A stretch of DNA of 33,725 bases from Bifidobacterium breve (GCA_945889545.1 CAMDCC010000003.1:1-33725); one strand, 5' to 3'. Shown: positions 16,854 to 26,836, numbered from the stretch's first letter. A program made the numbers and translations. The notes: generated by a model not told the origin, from the letters alone.

Positions 16854-17708
16854 CTAGAGGCCCAGGTTCGTGTGGATCTCTCGGGTCGCGTTGGAGCGAT
16901 TCATTGTGTAGAAGTGCAGGCCGGGTGCGCCACCGTCGAGGAGCTCGCGGCAGAGCTTCGTCGCCTCGTCGATGCCGATCTTGCGCACCGCGTCGGGGTC
17001 GTCTTCCACCGCATGCAATTTCGTCATGAACCACTCGGGGAACTCGGAGCCCTGCATCTCGGCCATGCGCTTTGTGCCGGCCAGGCTGAGCACCGGCAAG
17101 ATCCCGGGGATCACCGGCTTGTCCACGCCGAGCGCTCGCAATGAGTTGATGAGATCGAAGTAGTGGGCAGCGTCGAAGAAGAACTGGGTGATCGCGAAGT
17201 CGGCCTCCGCGAGCTTCTCCGCGGTGTGGCGTCGATCGCTCTCGAGATCGGGCGACTGCGGATGCGGTTCAGGGTGAGCGGCCACACCCACGCTGAAGTC
17301 GCCCACCTCTCGGATGAGCCGAACCAGATCGATCGCGTAGTCGAGGTCGCCGGGGGGGAGGTCGAGATCCTTCGGCGGATCACCGCGGAGCGCGAGCAGG
17401 TTCTCGATCCCAGCTTCCTGGTAGCGCTCGATGATGTCGACGAGCTCGGCGCGGGTGTGCGCAGCGCAGGTGATGTGGGCCATCGCGGTCATCGACGTCT
17501 CGCGGTCGATGCGCGTCACGATCTCGTGGGTTCTCTCCCGGGTGGAACCGCCGGCGCCATACGTGACCGACACGTACGACGGTGCGAGTGGCTCCAGGTC
17601 CACGAGGGTTTGCTCGAGCACGAGCATCGCCTCGTCGGTGCGCGGCGGGCCGAACTCAAAGGAGATCGTCCGCTCGCCGTGCGCCAGAATTTCACCGATT
17701 TTGGTCAT
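16854..17708 (-). CDS. metF: Methylenetetrahydrofolate reductase
   Basis: 284 aa; 'ISFEFGPPRTDEAM', 'YVSVTYGAGGSTRERT', 'HITCAAHTRAEL', 'NLLALRGDPPKD'. Confidence 0.95.
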   Translation of the reverse strand: MTKIGEILAHGERTISFEFGPPRTDEAMLVLEQTLVDLEPLAPSYVSVTYGAGGSTRERTHEIVTRIDRETSMTAMAHITCAAHTRAELVDIIERYQEAGIENLLALRGDPPKDLDLPPGDLDYAIDLVRLIREVGDFSVGVAAHPEPHPQSPDLESDRRHTAEKLAEADFAITQFFFDAAHYFDLINSLRALGVDKPVIPGILPVLSLAGTKRMAEMQGSEFPEWFMTKLHAVEDDPDAVRKIGIDEATKLCRELLDGGAPGLHFYTMNRSNATREIHTNLGL

Positions 17709-17787
17709 GGTTGATTGGCCATCTAGCGATCAAGCGTACGCGACGCTCGTCGCCGGTCGCCGCTCGAATCTCGTAGCCTCACCGACC

Positions 17788-18279
17788 GTGCAGTTCACCA
17801 TCGACCAAGTGCTCAACGGCTCACCGCGTGCAGTCGAAGACGTGCTGCTCGATCCCGCGTTTGTGGAGGCGCGGGCCGCATTGCCGAAGCTCAGCGATCC
17901 CGAGTTGCTCGAGTGCACACGCGACGGCGATCACGCGCACCAACGCATCCGCTTCCGGTTTACCGAGCACGTCTCCGGAGCCGTGGCCGCGGTCGTTGAC
18001 CCCGAGCGACTCACCTGGGTCGACGACGCGACCTTCGACCTTGCTGCCCATATCACCGAGCACCGGATCGAGCCCGACCACTACGCCGATCGACTGGCAA
18101 GCACGTACCGCGCCACACTCACGTCGGAAGGCGAAGGCTCGCGTCGAGTGCTCGTCGGAACGGTCAAAGTGCGCATGCCGCTCGTGGGCGGCAAGGTCGA
18201 GCGGGTCATCGTGTCGGGCCTGACGGAGTACGCCGCGGCTGAGGAAACCCTCATCAACGAGTGGCTCGCCCGCAGCTGA
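17788..18279 (+). CDS. DUF2505 family protein
   Basis: GTG start VQFTIDQVLNGSPRAVEDVLLDPAFV...; SRPBCC-like actinobacterial family pattern. Confidence 0.75.
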   Translation: MQFTIDQVLNGSPRAVEDVLLDPAFVEARAALPKLSDPELLECTRDGDHAHQRIRFRFTEHVSGAVAAVVDPERLTWVDDATFDLAAHITEHRIEPDHYADRLASTYRATLTSEGEGSRRVLVGTVKVRMPLVGGKVERVIVSGLTEYAAAEETLINEWLARS

Positions 18280-18286
18280 CCAGGAG

Positions 18287-20521
18287 TCACGCCTGACTAC
18301 GCCATCCATGGAAACGACGGAGGCGGAGTGAGTTCGTCACGACGAACACCGAGGAGAAGCCCATCGCACCGGCCGCGATGATCGGGTTGAGCAACCCGAT
18401 CGCTGCAAGTGGGATTGCCGCGACGTTGTACGCGAAGGCCCAGAAGAGGTTGCCCTTGATGGTGCTGAGCGTGCGACGGGCGAGCGCGATCGCGTCGGCG
18501 GCGGCGCGCAGATCGCCCGAGACGAGTGTGAGGTCGCTCGCTTCGATCGCGACGTCGGTGCCAGTACCGATGGCGATCCCAAGATCGGCTTGCGCGAGGG
18601 CGGGCGCATCATTCACACCGTCACCGACGACGGCGACGCGGCGTCCGTCGCGTTGCAAGCTCGTCACCACTTCGACCTTCTGGCTGGGCAGGACCTCGGC
18701 GACGACGCGGTCGATGCCGACAACCGCGGCCACCGCTTCGGCTGTCTCCCGTCGATCGCCGGTGACCATCACCGTCTCGAGACCGAGCTCGTGGAGTGCG
18801 GCGACGGCTGCCGCGGAGGATGCCTTGAGGGTGTCGGCCACGATGAACACGCCGCGCGCCTCGACTCGCCCAGTGTCATCGGGCCACGACGCGTAGACCA
18901 ACGTCTGCCCGTTGATGTCGGCGGCCGCGGCCGCGGCTTCCAGGCCGGGCGACACACCGCCCACGAACGTGGCTCGGCCCACCCGCACCTCGACACCGTC
19001 AACGGTCCCCCGCGTCCCTTCGCCAGCGTGGTTCTCGAAGTTGGTCGGTGCGACCAGGTCGACATCCCGCTCGCGTGCGCCAGCCGCGATGGCCGCGGCG
19101 ATCGGGTGCTCGGACGCACTCTCTACGGATCCGGCCCGTCGGAGCAGCGTCGCCGTGTCGACGCCGGGTGCCGGCACAACGTTCGCCAGGCGCATGCGAC
19201 CCTCGGTGATCGTGCCCGTCTTGTCGAGCACGACCACGTCGACGGTCTGCGTTGCTTCGAGCACTTCGGCGCCGCGGATCACGATGCCGAGCTGCGCGGC
19301 TCGCCCCGTGCCCACCATGATCGCCGTCGGCGTTGCGAGTCCGAGAGCGCACGGGCAAGCGATGATGAGCACGGCGACGGCGGCAGTGAACGCGCGGTTC
19401 TCGTCGCCGGTCACGGCAAACCACACGACCAACGTGACGGCTGCGATCACGAGGACGACCGGCACGAAGATCGCAGAGATTCGATCGGCAAGCCGTTGCA
19501 CTGGTGCCTTGGACCCTTGCGCCGCTTCGACAAGGCGAGCGATCTGGGCGAGCGCGGTATCACTCCCCACCTTCGTGGCTTCGATCACAAGGCGGCCCGA
19601 TGCGTTGATCGTTGCGCCGAACACCTCGTCGCCGATGCTCACGTCGACCGGCACCGGCTCGCCGGTGAGCATCGAGACGTCGATGGCGGACGACCCGTCG
19701 ACGACGCGGCCGTCGGTGGCGATCCTTTCGCCCGGGCGAACGACGAAGCGGTCACCCACTTGCAGACTGGCGATCGGGATCTCATCGCCGTTCTCGAGCC
19801 GCGCTGTCTTCGCGCCAAGCTCGAGAAGCGCGCGCAACGCGTGACTCGAGCTGCGGCGAGCCCGCGCCTCGAAGTAGCGGCCGAGAAGCAACAACGTCAC
19901 GATGACCGACGCGGTCTCGAAGTACACGTTCGCCTCGTCGGTCGATCCAGCGAACAAAGCACCGAAGTCCATGCCCATGTGTCCGGCGTCGAGAAACACG
20001 AGTGCGACCACTGACCATACGTATGCCGCCAGGGTGCCGAGTGTGACGAGCGTGTCCATCGTGGTGGCGCCGTGCTTGAGGTTGACGAACGTGGCGCGAT
20101 GGAAGGGCAGCGCAGCCCAGAGGATCACTGGAGTGGACAACACGAACGCCACCCATGCCCAGCCGTCGAACTGGAGCGGCGGCACCATCGAGATCGCGAG
20201 CACGGGGATCGTGAGGAGCGCGGCGACGACCAGGCGCGGCCGGAGATCACGGAGCTCGATCGTCTCGGAATCCTCCGCGTCGGGTTCCGCGATCGCATAC
20301 CCGAGCGATTGGACGGTCGTTGCGAAGTCGGCCTCGGTCGCCGCGTCCGGGTCGTAAACGACGGTGGCGCGCCGGGTGCCGAAGTTCACCGACGCCTCGG
20401 TCACGCCGGGTCGGGCGGCGAGCGCCTTCTCGATGCGCATCGCGCACGAGGCGCACGTCATCCCTTCGATCGGGAGATCGCGCCGTTCGAGCTGCTGGGC
20501 GTCGACATCGATGGGAGCCAC
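18287..20521 (-). CDS. copA: Copper-translocating P1B-type ATPase
   Basis: N-terminal HMA '[15 protein letters not shown]', '[10 protein letters not shown]', 'DKTGTITEG', '[10 protein letters not shown]'. GTG start chosen at VAPIDVDAQ. Confidence 0.93.
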   Translation of the reverse strand: MAPIDVDAQQLERRDLPIEGMTCASCAMRIEKALAARPGVTEASVNFGTRRATVVYDPDAATEADFATTVQSLGYAIAEPDAEDSETIELRDLRPRLVVAALLTIPVLAISMVPPLQFDGWAWVAFVLSTPVILWAALPFHRATFVNLKHGATTMDTLVTLGTLAAYVWSVVALVFLDAGHMGMDFGALFAGSTDEANVYFETASVIVTLLLLGRYFEARARRSSSHALRALLELGAKTARLENGDEIPIASLQVGDRFVVRPGERIATDGRVVDGSSAIDVSMLTGEPVPVDVSIGDEVFGATINASGRLVIEATKVGSDTALAQIARLVEAAQGSKAPVQRLADRISAIFVPVVLVIAAVTLVVWFAVTGDENRAFTAAVAVLIIACPCALGLATPTAIMVGTGRAAQLGIVIRGAEVLEATQTVDVVVLDKTGTITEGRMRLANVVPAPGVDTATLLRRAGSVESASEHPIAAAIAAGARERDVDLVAPTNFENHAGEGTRGTVDGVEVRVGRATFVGGVSPGLEAAAAAADINGQTLVYASWPDDTGRVEARGVFIVADTLKASSAAAVAALHELGLETVMVTGDRRETAEAVAAVVGIDRVVAEVLPSQKVEVVTSLQRDGRRVAVVGDGVNDAPALAQADLGIAIGTGTDVAIEASDLTLVSGDLRAAADAIALARRTLSTIKGNLFWAFAYNVAAIPLAAIGLLNPIIAAGAMGFSSVFVVTNSLRLRRFHGWRSQA

Positions 20522-20554
20522 GGCGAGGGTCCTTTCCTCGTGAAGCTCGATGGT

Positions 20555-20571
20555 ATACCCTGGGGGGGTAT
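20555..20571. promoter_or_regulatory. Candidate CsoR operator ATACCC-TGGGG-GGGTAT
   Basis: GC-rich pseudo-palindrome with TATACCC/GGGTAT arms between divergent copA and csoR, overlapping the csoR ATG. Confidence 0.75.
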
Positions 20572-20911
20572 GCTGACAACCCCGAAGCAGACGAAACCCA
20601 GCGCCACCAAGACCAGCGCCACCAAGACCAGGCGGGGGTACTCCCTCGCCAAGGACGACTACCGCACCCGTCTGCGGCGCATCGAGGGCCAGGTGCGCGG
20701 ACTCCAACGCATGATCGACGCCGACGAGTACTGCATCGACGTGCTCACCCAGATCGCCGCGGTGAGCAAGGCGCTCCAGAACGTGGGGCTCGGGTTACTC
20801 GACGAGCACCTGCGCCATTGCGTGCTCGAAGCGGCGAAGGCCAGCCCGGCGGAGGGTGACGCCAAGGTGCACGAAGCGGTACAGGCGGTCGACCGCCTCT
20901 TGCGCGTCTAG
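20570..20911 (+). CDS. csoR: Copper-sensing repressor CsoR family (DUF156)
   Basis: '[55 protein letters not shown]'; Cys-His-Cys copper ligands. Confidence 0.93.
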   Translation: MLTTPKQTKPSATKTSATKTRRGYSLAKDDYRTRLRRIEGQVRGLQRMIDADEYCIDVLTQIAAVSKALQNVGLGLLDEHLRHCVLEAAKASPAEGDAKVHEAVQAVDRLLRV

Positions 20912-21696
20912 CTCGGCGGACTTGGAGGCGCGGGAGCGTCCGTCGACAGTTGCTGCCACTGCTCGTTCTGCGCGAGCAAGCATTCTCGCTGACGAGCCGT
21001 GATCGCTCGGATGACCAGAACTCCCACGACGGCGGCGGCCAATGTCGAGAGCTGGCCCACGATCTGGAGGTCGATCCCGCCCCGCAGATCATCGAGTGTT
21101 GTGGGGTCGTCCACCCGACCGTTGCCCACCAAGATCATGAGGCGTCCGAAGAGCAAGAGCCCCCACCAGAATCCGACCAACAACGAACGGTCGCCGATCT
21201 TCCACCGAGAGTCGCCGCGCGGGATTGAAGGGTCGGCGCCCCGCCACAGGTCTTGCATGATGAGCACCGGGATCACGAGGTTCGCAACCGGGATGAGCCA
21301 CCCGCCGATCGCCCAACCGGGGCCGAAGCGAGCGCGCGAACGCCCGAGTGCCTCGTTGTTCTTCGCAGCTCGCCACATCCAGACCATGAACGCAATGCCT
21401 GTGAGGATCGCGAGCGCGAGGAAAGTGTCGTTGATGGTGCCGACCCGGTCATCAAGTTCGAGCAGACGATTGAAATCACTCACGCCGATCGGCGGTCTCT
21501 CGGGTACCAAACCGCGCTGTTCGAACTGCGTAGCGATCGCGGCCACGACCGTCCCGGCGGTGGCAACCAAGATCGCATACACGACATAGGAGGACCAGCG
21601 AAGATCGCGCCATCGGGGAGTGGTGGTCGGTTCCGGGGCTGACGGCGGCAGCGTTGGTGGGGTGGGTGGAGCCTGTGGTGGATCGTCCATGGTCAT
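20908..21696 (-). CDS. DUF4328 domain membrane protein, Pro-rich N-terminus
   Basis: 'FNRLLELDDRVGTINDTFLALAILTGIAFMVWMWRAAKNNEALGRSRARFGPGWAIGGWLIPVANLVIPVLIMQDLWRG'. Confidence 0.85.
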   Translation of the reverse strand: MTMDDPPQAPPTPPTLPPSAPEPTTTPRWRDLRWSSYVVYAILVATAGTVVAAIATQFEQRGLVPERPPIGVSDFNRLLELDDRVGTINDTFLALAILTGIAFMVWMWRAAKNNEALGRSRARFGPGWAIGGWLIPVANLVIPVLIMQDLWRGADPSIPRGDSRWKIGDRSLLVGFWWGLLLFGRLMILVGNGRVDDPTTLDDLRGGIDLQIVGQLSTLAAAVVGVLVIRAITARQRECLLAQNEQWQQLSTDAPAPPSPPS

Positions 21697-21793
21697 CCCT
21701 ACCCCCAAACCTGCCTACCCCCAAACCCGTTGGAACGAAGCCTACGGGTTGAGCCATTCGCCCGCGCAGGCTGCTCTCGTAGACTCACCGACC

Positions 21794-22927
21794 GTGCCGC
21801 CCGAGAAGTTCCAGTGGAAACACCTCTACGAAGAGGTCGTGACGAGCGGCCTGTGCACGGGTTGCGCAGGGTGTGTGATCGCTTGCCCCCACGACGTGCT
21901 CGGGTACCGCGACGACGAAGGCATCTACAAGCCGTTCCAGATGGAAGAGGGCTTCGGCCCCAGCGACTGCAGTCACGGGCAGAAGGGCTGCACGAGCTGC
22001 ACCCGGGCGTGCCCGCGCTTTCGCGACTGGGAAGTCGAGATCGACGAGTTCATGTTCGGGCGCGCCCGCACGGTCGAAGAGCCGTCGGGGGTCTGCAAGG
22101 ACATCGTGCTCGCCCGCGCCACTGATCCCGTTCTCCAAGAGGTCGGTCAGGACGGCGGACTCGTGTCGGCCATCCTCTTGTACGCGCTCGAGCACGACAT
22201 CATCGACGCCGCGCTGGTCAGCTACCTCGAAGGCGACGGCTCAACCTGGAAGGCGATTCCGGGCGTCGCGCGCACCAAGGAAGACATCATCGCCACCGCG
22301 GGGAGTCGCTACACGTACTCGGCCAACACGATGGCGTACGCCGAGGCGGTCGCCGGCGGCGCCGAGCGCATCGCGCTGGTTGGGATGAGCTGTCAGAGCT
22401 CGGTCCCGCCCGTGATGAAGCAACGCAAGGCTGGCAAGGTGGCGCGCCGGCTGTCGCTCAACATCGGGCTGTTGTGCTCGAAGACGTTTGACGATGCAAT
22501 CTTCGAGGAGCTGTTCGAGGCCAAGTACGGGTTGAAGAAGGCCGAGATGAACAAGATGAACATCAAGGGCGTCTTCCAGATCTGGATGAAGAACGGCGAC
22601 TACCACGAGGTCCCGCTCAAGGAATGTCACGCGTGGACGCGTGAAGGCTGCAACATGTGCCCCGACTTCGCGGCTGAGCACGCCGACATCTCCACCGGCG
22701 GCATCGGCGCGTTCAACGACTGGACGCTCACGATCGTTCGCACCGACGTGGGGCGCGAGCTCATGGACGGCCTCGTGCGCGATGGCTGGATCGAGACCCG
22801 TCCCGGCGACGACGACCCCGGTGCGATCGAGCTCATGCACAAGCTGTCGAAGAAGTCGCGCAAGCGCTGGCCCGAGTTCGCGGTCGAGGCCCCCCGGCGC
22901 ATCCCCGCGCCAGCGCCGAAGGCTTGA
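21794..22927 (+). CDS. FrhB/FdhB-type (coenzyme F420 hydrogenase/dehydrogenase beta subunit-like) Fe-S flavoprotein
   Basis: 'SGLCTGCAGCVIACPHDVLGY', 'GCTSCTRACPRF', 'VGQDGGLVSAILLYAL', 'CNMCPDFAAEHADISTGGIG'. GTG start. Confidence 0.85.
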   Translation: MPPEKFQWKHLYEEVVTSGLCTGCAGCVIACPHDVLGYRDDEGIYKPFQMEEGFGPSDCSHGQKGCTSCTRACPRFRDWEVEIDEFMFGRARTVEEPSGVCKDIVLARATDPVLQEVGQDGGLVSAILLYALEHDIIDAALVSYLEGDGSTWKAIPGVARTKEDIIATAGSRYTYSANTMAYAEAVAGGAERIALVGMSCQSSVPPVMKQRKAGKVARRLSLNIGLLCSKTFDDAIFEELFEAKYGLKKAEMNKMNIKGVFQIWMKNGDYHEVPLKECHAWTREGCNMCPDFAAEHADISTGGIGAFNDWTLTIVRTDVGRELMDGLVRDGWIETRPGDDDPGAIELMHKLSKKSRKRWPEFAVEAPRRIPAPAPKA

Positions 22928-22982
22928 CCTGACCCGTCGCGTTCACATCCGACTCCCGAAGGCGGGTCGCTACCTGCCGCCG

Positions 22983-23969
22983 ATGGGCGACGAGTTCGTC
23001 TCGATCGAAGCTGTATCGGGGTTCATGCTCTTGGCGTGCGCGATCGCGTCGCTGGTCTGGGCCACGGTCGGCGGGTACGCCGGATTCTGGGATGAGGCGC
23101 GCATCGGTGATGTGACCGGGCGCGACATCGTCGACGGGTTGATCGTGTTGTTCTTCTTCCTCGTCGGATTGGAGATCAAGCGCGAGCTGTTGGTCGGCGC
23201 GCTCCGAGATCGGCGTGCGGCCGCGTTGCCCGCGATCGCCGCCCTCGGCGGCATCGTGGTTCCCGCCATCATCTTCGGATTGATAGCGGGGAACAGTCGC
23301 GGGCTCGACGGTTGGACGGTGCCCTTCGCCACCGACGTCGCCCTCGCGGTAGGGGTGCTCACGCTGGTCCGGCGCTGGATGCCGTCGAACGCTCGACTGT
23401 TCCTGCTCGAGCTGGCGATCGTGGACGACATCGGGACGCTGCTGCTCGTCGCGGTCTTGTTCAGCGGTGGCGTGTCGGCATCGCTGATCGGGGTGGCTCT
23501 GGCGCTGCTCGTGCCCCTGAACCCTGTGCGCGGCGTCTCACTGCTCGAACGCGTCGAACACCACCTGCTGCCGTGGGTGAGCTTTGTGATCGTCCCACTG
23601 TTCGTGCTCGCCAACGCGGGAGTGTCCTTGGACAACGCCGAGACCGCGTTGGGATCGCAGGTCAGCCTCGGCATCATCGCCGCGCTTGTCGGTGGCAAGG
23701 TGGTGGGAGTCACCGCCGCAACCTTTGTCGGGCTGCGCACCGGTGTCGGTCGACTCCCCGACGGCGTCGAGATGCGTCACGTGGTTGGCATCGGTCTGAT
23801 TGCCGGTGTCAGCCTCACCGTTTCGCTGTACGTCGCCGACCTTGCGTTCACGGGCGTGGCACTCGAGGAAGCCAAGATCGCATTCTTCGCCGCGTCGCTG
23901 CTGGCGGGTGTCCTCGGTGTCGCGTGGTTGTTCATCGGTCGACGCACTCGCGTTCGGGGAAGGACATGA
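22983..23969 (+). CDS. nhaA: Na+/H+ antiporter NhaA
   Basis: 'VLFFFLVGLEIKREL', 'FATDVALAVGVLTL', 'LFLLELAIVDDIGTLLLVAV'. Start uncertain. Confidence 0.92.
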   Translation: MGDEFVSIEAVSGFMLLACAIASLVWATVGGYAGFWDEARIGDVTGRDIVDGLIVLFFFLVGLEIKRELLVGALRDRRAAALPAIAALGGIVVPAIIFGLIAGNSRGLDGWTVPFATDVALAVGVLTLVRRWMPSNARLFLLELAIVDDIGTLLLVAVLFSGGVSASLIGVALALLVPLNPVRGVSLLERVEHHLLPWVSFVIVPLFVLANAGVSLDNAETALGSQVSLGIIAALVGGKVVGVTAATFVGLRTGVGRLPDGVEMRHVVGIGLIAGVSLTVSLYVADLAFTGVALEEAKIAFFAASLLAGVLGVAWLFIGRRTRVRGRT

Positions 23970-24274
23970 GAGTCGTGGCGCTGGTGAGCGACCTGATGGA
24001 TCGGTCACGAATCTCCGTAGCGGCTCCAGGCGTGGAGTTCATTGCTGCTGTTGACGGCGCGCGTGACGCTGGTGTGGTGGTCGTGGATCTCGCACGGTTC
24101 AGCGACGCAGTGGCGACGGTGCGCGCCATTGCGCCCGACGCGCGGATCGTGGCGTACGGATCGCACGTCGACGAGCCAACGCTCGATCGTGCCCGTACCG
24201 ACGGAGCCGATCTGGTGCTCCCCCGATCCCGGTTCTTCCGGGACCCCGCGTCTCATCTGGCGCCGACGACCTAG
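23966..24274 (+). CDS. Small protein of unknown function (102 aa, receiver/Rossmann-like alternation)
   Basis: MRVVALVSDLMDRSRISVAAPGVEFIAAVDGARDAGVVVVDLARFSDAVATVRAIAPDARIVAYGSHVDEPTLDRARTDGADLVLPRSRFF; ATGA overlap with the nhaA stop. Confidence 0.7.
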   Translation: MRVVALVSDLMDRSRISVAAPGVEFIAAVDGARDAGVVVVDLARFSDAVATVRAIAPDARIVAYGSHVDEPTLDRARTDGADLVLPRSRFFRDPASHLAPTT

Positions 24275-24277
24275 AGC

Positions 24278-25981
24278 ATGGAAGCCTTCCCGGTCGTGAC
24301 GTCGCTGATTGACCGCATCGAAGCAGCCGCCGGAAACGGCGCCCAGACGGGCACCCAATCCGGCACCCAATCCGGCACGGGGATCACCTTCCTCGGGTCG
24401 GCCGCGGCCGATCGGCATGCGGAACGAATCTCGTGGGCCGAGCTGCACGACGACGCGGCAGGGATGGCGGCGGCGTTGCAGGCGCTCGGCGTCGTCCCCG
24501 GCGATCGCGTGGCGATCATCGGCCCCACGTCGCGACCACTCGTCACGGCAATCCAGGCCACCTGGCTCACCGGAGCCACCGTCGTGTGCCTGCCGCTGCC
24601 GATGCGGTTGGGTTCGATCGAGTCGTTCACGCTCCAGACTCGGGCGCGCATCGCCAACGCGCAGGCGCGCATGGTGCTCGTCGACCCAGAGCTCGAGCCA
24701 TTCCTTGCCACGCAAGCGGGCGACCCGCCCGTGGTGCGTCTTCCAGAGCTGCGAGGATCGTCAGCGGCGTGGGAGCGCCCGGTGGTCGATCCCGAGTCGC
24801 TCGCCGTGCTCCAGTTCACGAGCGGATCGACCGACGATCCGAAGGGCGTGATGCTCCCGCATCGCTGCGTCGTGAACAACATCGACTCGATCGTCCACGG
24901 TGCGGGCCTCGGTGCCGGCGACGTCGGCGTGTCGTGGCTGCCGCTGTACCACGACATGGGTTTGATCGGGATGTTGTCGACGCCCATGGTGACCGGCTTC
25001 GACCTCGCGATCGCCCCGCCCCAAGACTTCCTCGCCGCACCAGCCGACTGGATGCGTTGGATGTCGGAGTACCGAGCGACGCTCGCGTGCGGACCGAACT
25101 TCGCCTACGCGCTCGCTGCGCGAGCGCTGCGGCGCGTCGACGATCTCGACCTCTCGCAGTGGCGGCTGGCGCTCAACGGCGCCGAACCGATCGATCCGGG
25201 TGCCGTTGAGGCGTTTCTCGACACGGGTGCCAAGCACGGCCTCAAGGCGTCAGCCGCGTTCTGCGTGTACGGCATGGCCGAAGCGACGCTGGCGATCTCC
25301 TTCCCAGAGCCGGGCAGCGGGATGAGCATCGACACGGTCGACCGCACGACGCTCGAGCATGAGCGGTATGCAGCGGAAGCAACTCGCCCCGAAGACGCGC
25401 GGCGACTCGCGCTGTTGGGCCGACCGCTCCGTGGGCTCGAAGTGCGGGTGTGCGATCCCGACACCGGTGCGCCTCGATCCGACCGCGAGGTAGGTGAGCT
25501 CGAGCTTCGCGGCAACTCCGTCACCCCCGGCTACTGGCAGCGCGACGACGTGACGCGCGCAACGTTCCGCGACGACTGGCTCCGCACCGGCGACCTCGGA
25601 TACCTGGTCGACGGTCAGGTAGTGGTGTGCGGTCGAATCAAGGACGTGATCATCGTGGGCGGACGCAACGTGTTCCCCGAGGAGATCGAGCGCGCGTGCG
25701 CGGCCGTCGAAGGCGTGCGACCGGGCAACGTGATCGCGTTCGGGACCGACACGCGGCGCGGGAAGGAGGGCATCGTCGTGGTGGCAGAGACCCGCGCCGA
25801 TTCCGATGCACCGCTCCGAGTGCGCGACGAGGTGGTCGACCGCGTGTGCGACGTGGTGGGCATCCCGCCGCACGAGGTGATCCTGGTGCAGGCCGGCAGC
25901 CTGCCCAAGACGTCGTCGGGCAAGCTGCAACGCTCCCTCTGCCGCACGCAATACCTCGACGACGACCTCGTCCTGCTCTAA
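24278..25981 (+). CDS. AMP-dependent synthetase, fatty acyl-AMP/acyl-CoA ligase (FAAL-like)
   Basis: 'LQFTSGSTDDPKGVMLPHRCVVNNI', 'CVYGMAEATLAISFPEPG', 'LRTGDLGYLVDGQVVVCGRIKDVIIVGGRNVFPEEIE'. Confidence 0.88.
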   Translation: MEAFPVVTSLIDRIEAAAGNGAQTGTQSGTQSGTGITFLGSAAADRHAERISWAELHDDAAGMAAALQALGVVPGDRVAIIGPTSRPLVTAIQATWLTGATVVCLPLPMRLGSIESFTLQTRARIANAQARMVLVDPELEPFLATQAGDPPVVRLPELRGSSAAWERPVVDPESLAVLQFTSGSTDDPKGVMLPHRCVVNNIDSIVHGAGLGAGDVGVSWLPLYHDMGLIGMLSTPMVTGFDLAIAPPQDFLAAPADWMRWMSEYRATLACGPNFAYALAARALRRVDDLDLSQWRLALNGAEPIDPGAVEAFLDTGAKHGLKASAAFCVYGMAEATLAISFPEPGSGMSIDTVDRTTLEHERYAAEATRPEDARRLALLGRPLRGLEVRVCDPDTGAPRSDREVGELELRGNSVTPGYWQRDDVTRATFRDDWLRTGDLGYLVDGQVVVCGRIKDVIIVGGRNVFPEEIERACAAVEGVRPGNVIAFGTDTRRGKEGIVVVAETRADSDAPLRVRDEVVDRVCDVVGIPPHEVILVQAGSLPKTSSGKLQRSLCRTQYLDDDLVLL

Positions 25982-26044
25982 GAGCGGATTCTCGGCACGC
26001 TGAACAAGACAGAGATGGGTTGAACGTGCCGAGAATCCGAGTTC

Positions 26045-26836
26045 CTAGACCATGGGCCACGGGACGGAGTGGTAGCCGGGGTCGGGATCGGGGAAGCAGC
26101 CGTCGCGGAGGAGGTCGGCAGCGCGGGTCGACAGCGCGGCGAGCTCGGGCGGTGAGAGCAGGGTGGCGAGCCGAGCGCCGATCTCGCCTTCGTCGATCTC
26201 TCTGGTCAGCCGACAGACCGCGTCGGTGAGCGCCGGCGGGAGTGGCTCGCCGGCAAAATCCCAGATCACGGTGCGCAACTTCCACATCGGGTGGAACGTG
26301 AGGCCGTGGTCGATCCCCACTACCACGTCGTTCACTTGATCGTGCAGACAGTGACCGCCCTTGCGATCGGTGTTGTTCACGAGCACGTCGAAGACCGCGA
26401 ACTCGCGGAAGCGTTCGACGTTGCCCTCGAGCAGTGTGAAGTAGTGCTCCTCGGGGTCGTGCTCCACGAAGCGCTGGATCGCGCCGGGACCGAGCGGGCC
26501 GTCGTCGCGCATCACGGTGACCGGCACCACTCCCCACCCGAGTGCTCGCGAAACTTCGTATGCCGCAACTTCCCGATTGCACAGCGTCCCGTCGGGAAAG
26601 TCCCAGAGCGGTCGCTCACCGCGCCTCGGCTTGTAGACCGCGCTGATCTCGACGCCGTCGGTGGTCGCCTGCACGAGGAACGTGCCGTTCGACGCGTACC
26701 GCATGCGCCCAACAACTTCGAAGTCGGCGCGCGCCAGCAGCGCGGCCAAATCGTCGGGGGCCAAATCGTCGGGGTTCAGTTCCAGCGCGGGCACCGGTGT
26801 CCGGCGGGATCCATCGGCATGTCGCAGAGCGGACAC
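26045..26836 (-). CDS. SCO1664 family protein (PI3/4-kinase-like fold)
   Basis: 'ISAVYKPRRGERPLWDFPDGTLCNREVAAYEVS', 'FDVLVNNTDRKGGHCL', 'GIDHGLTFHPMWKLRTVIWDFAGEPLP'. Start uncertain (overlaps upstream gene). Confidence 0.85.
   Translation of the reverse strand: MSALRHADGSRRTPVPALELNPDDLAPDDLAALLARADFEVVGRMRYASNGTFLVQATTDGVEISAVYKPRRGERPLWDFPDGTLCNREVAAYEVSRALGWGVVPVTVMRDDGPLGPGAIQRFVEHDPEEHYFTLLEGNVERFREFAVFDVLVNNTDRKGGHCLHDQVNDVVVGIDHGLTFHPMWKLRTVIWDFAGEPLPPALTDAVCRLTREIDEGEIGARLATLLSPPELAALSTRAADLLRDGCFPDPDPGYHSVPWPMV

Noticed and set aside
18590-20014. 474-aa plus-strand ORF antisense to copA
   Set aside because: Shadow frame; copA motifs are clear on the minus strand.
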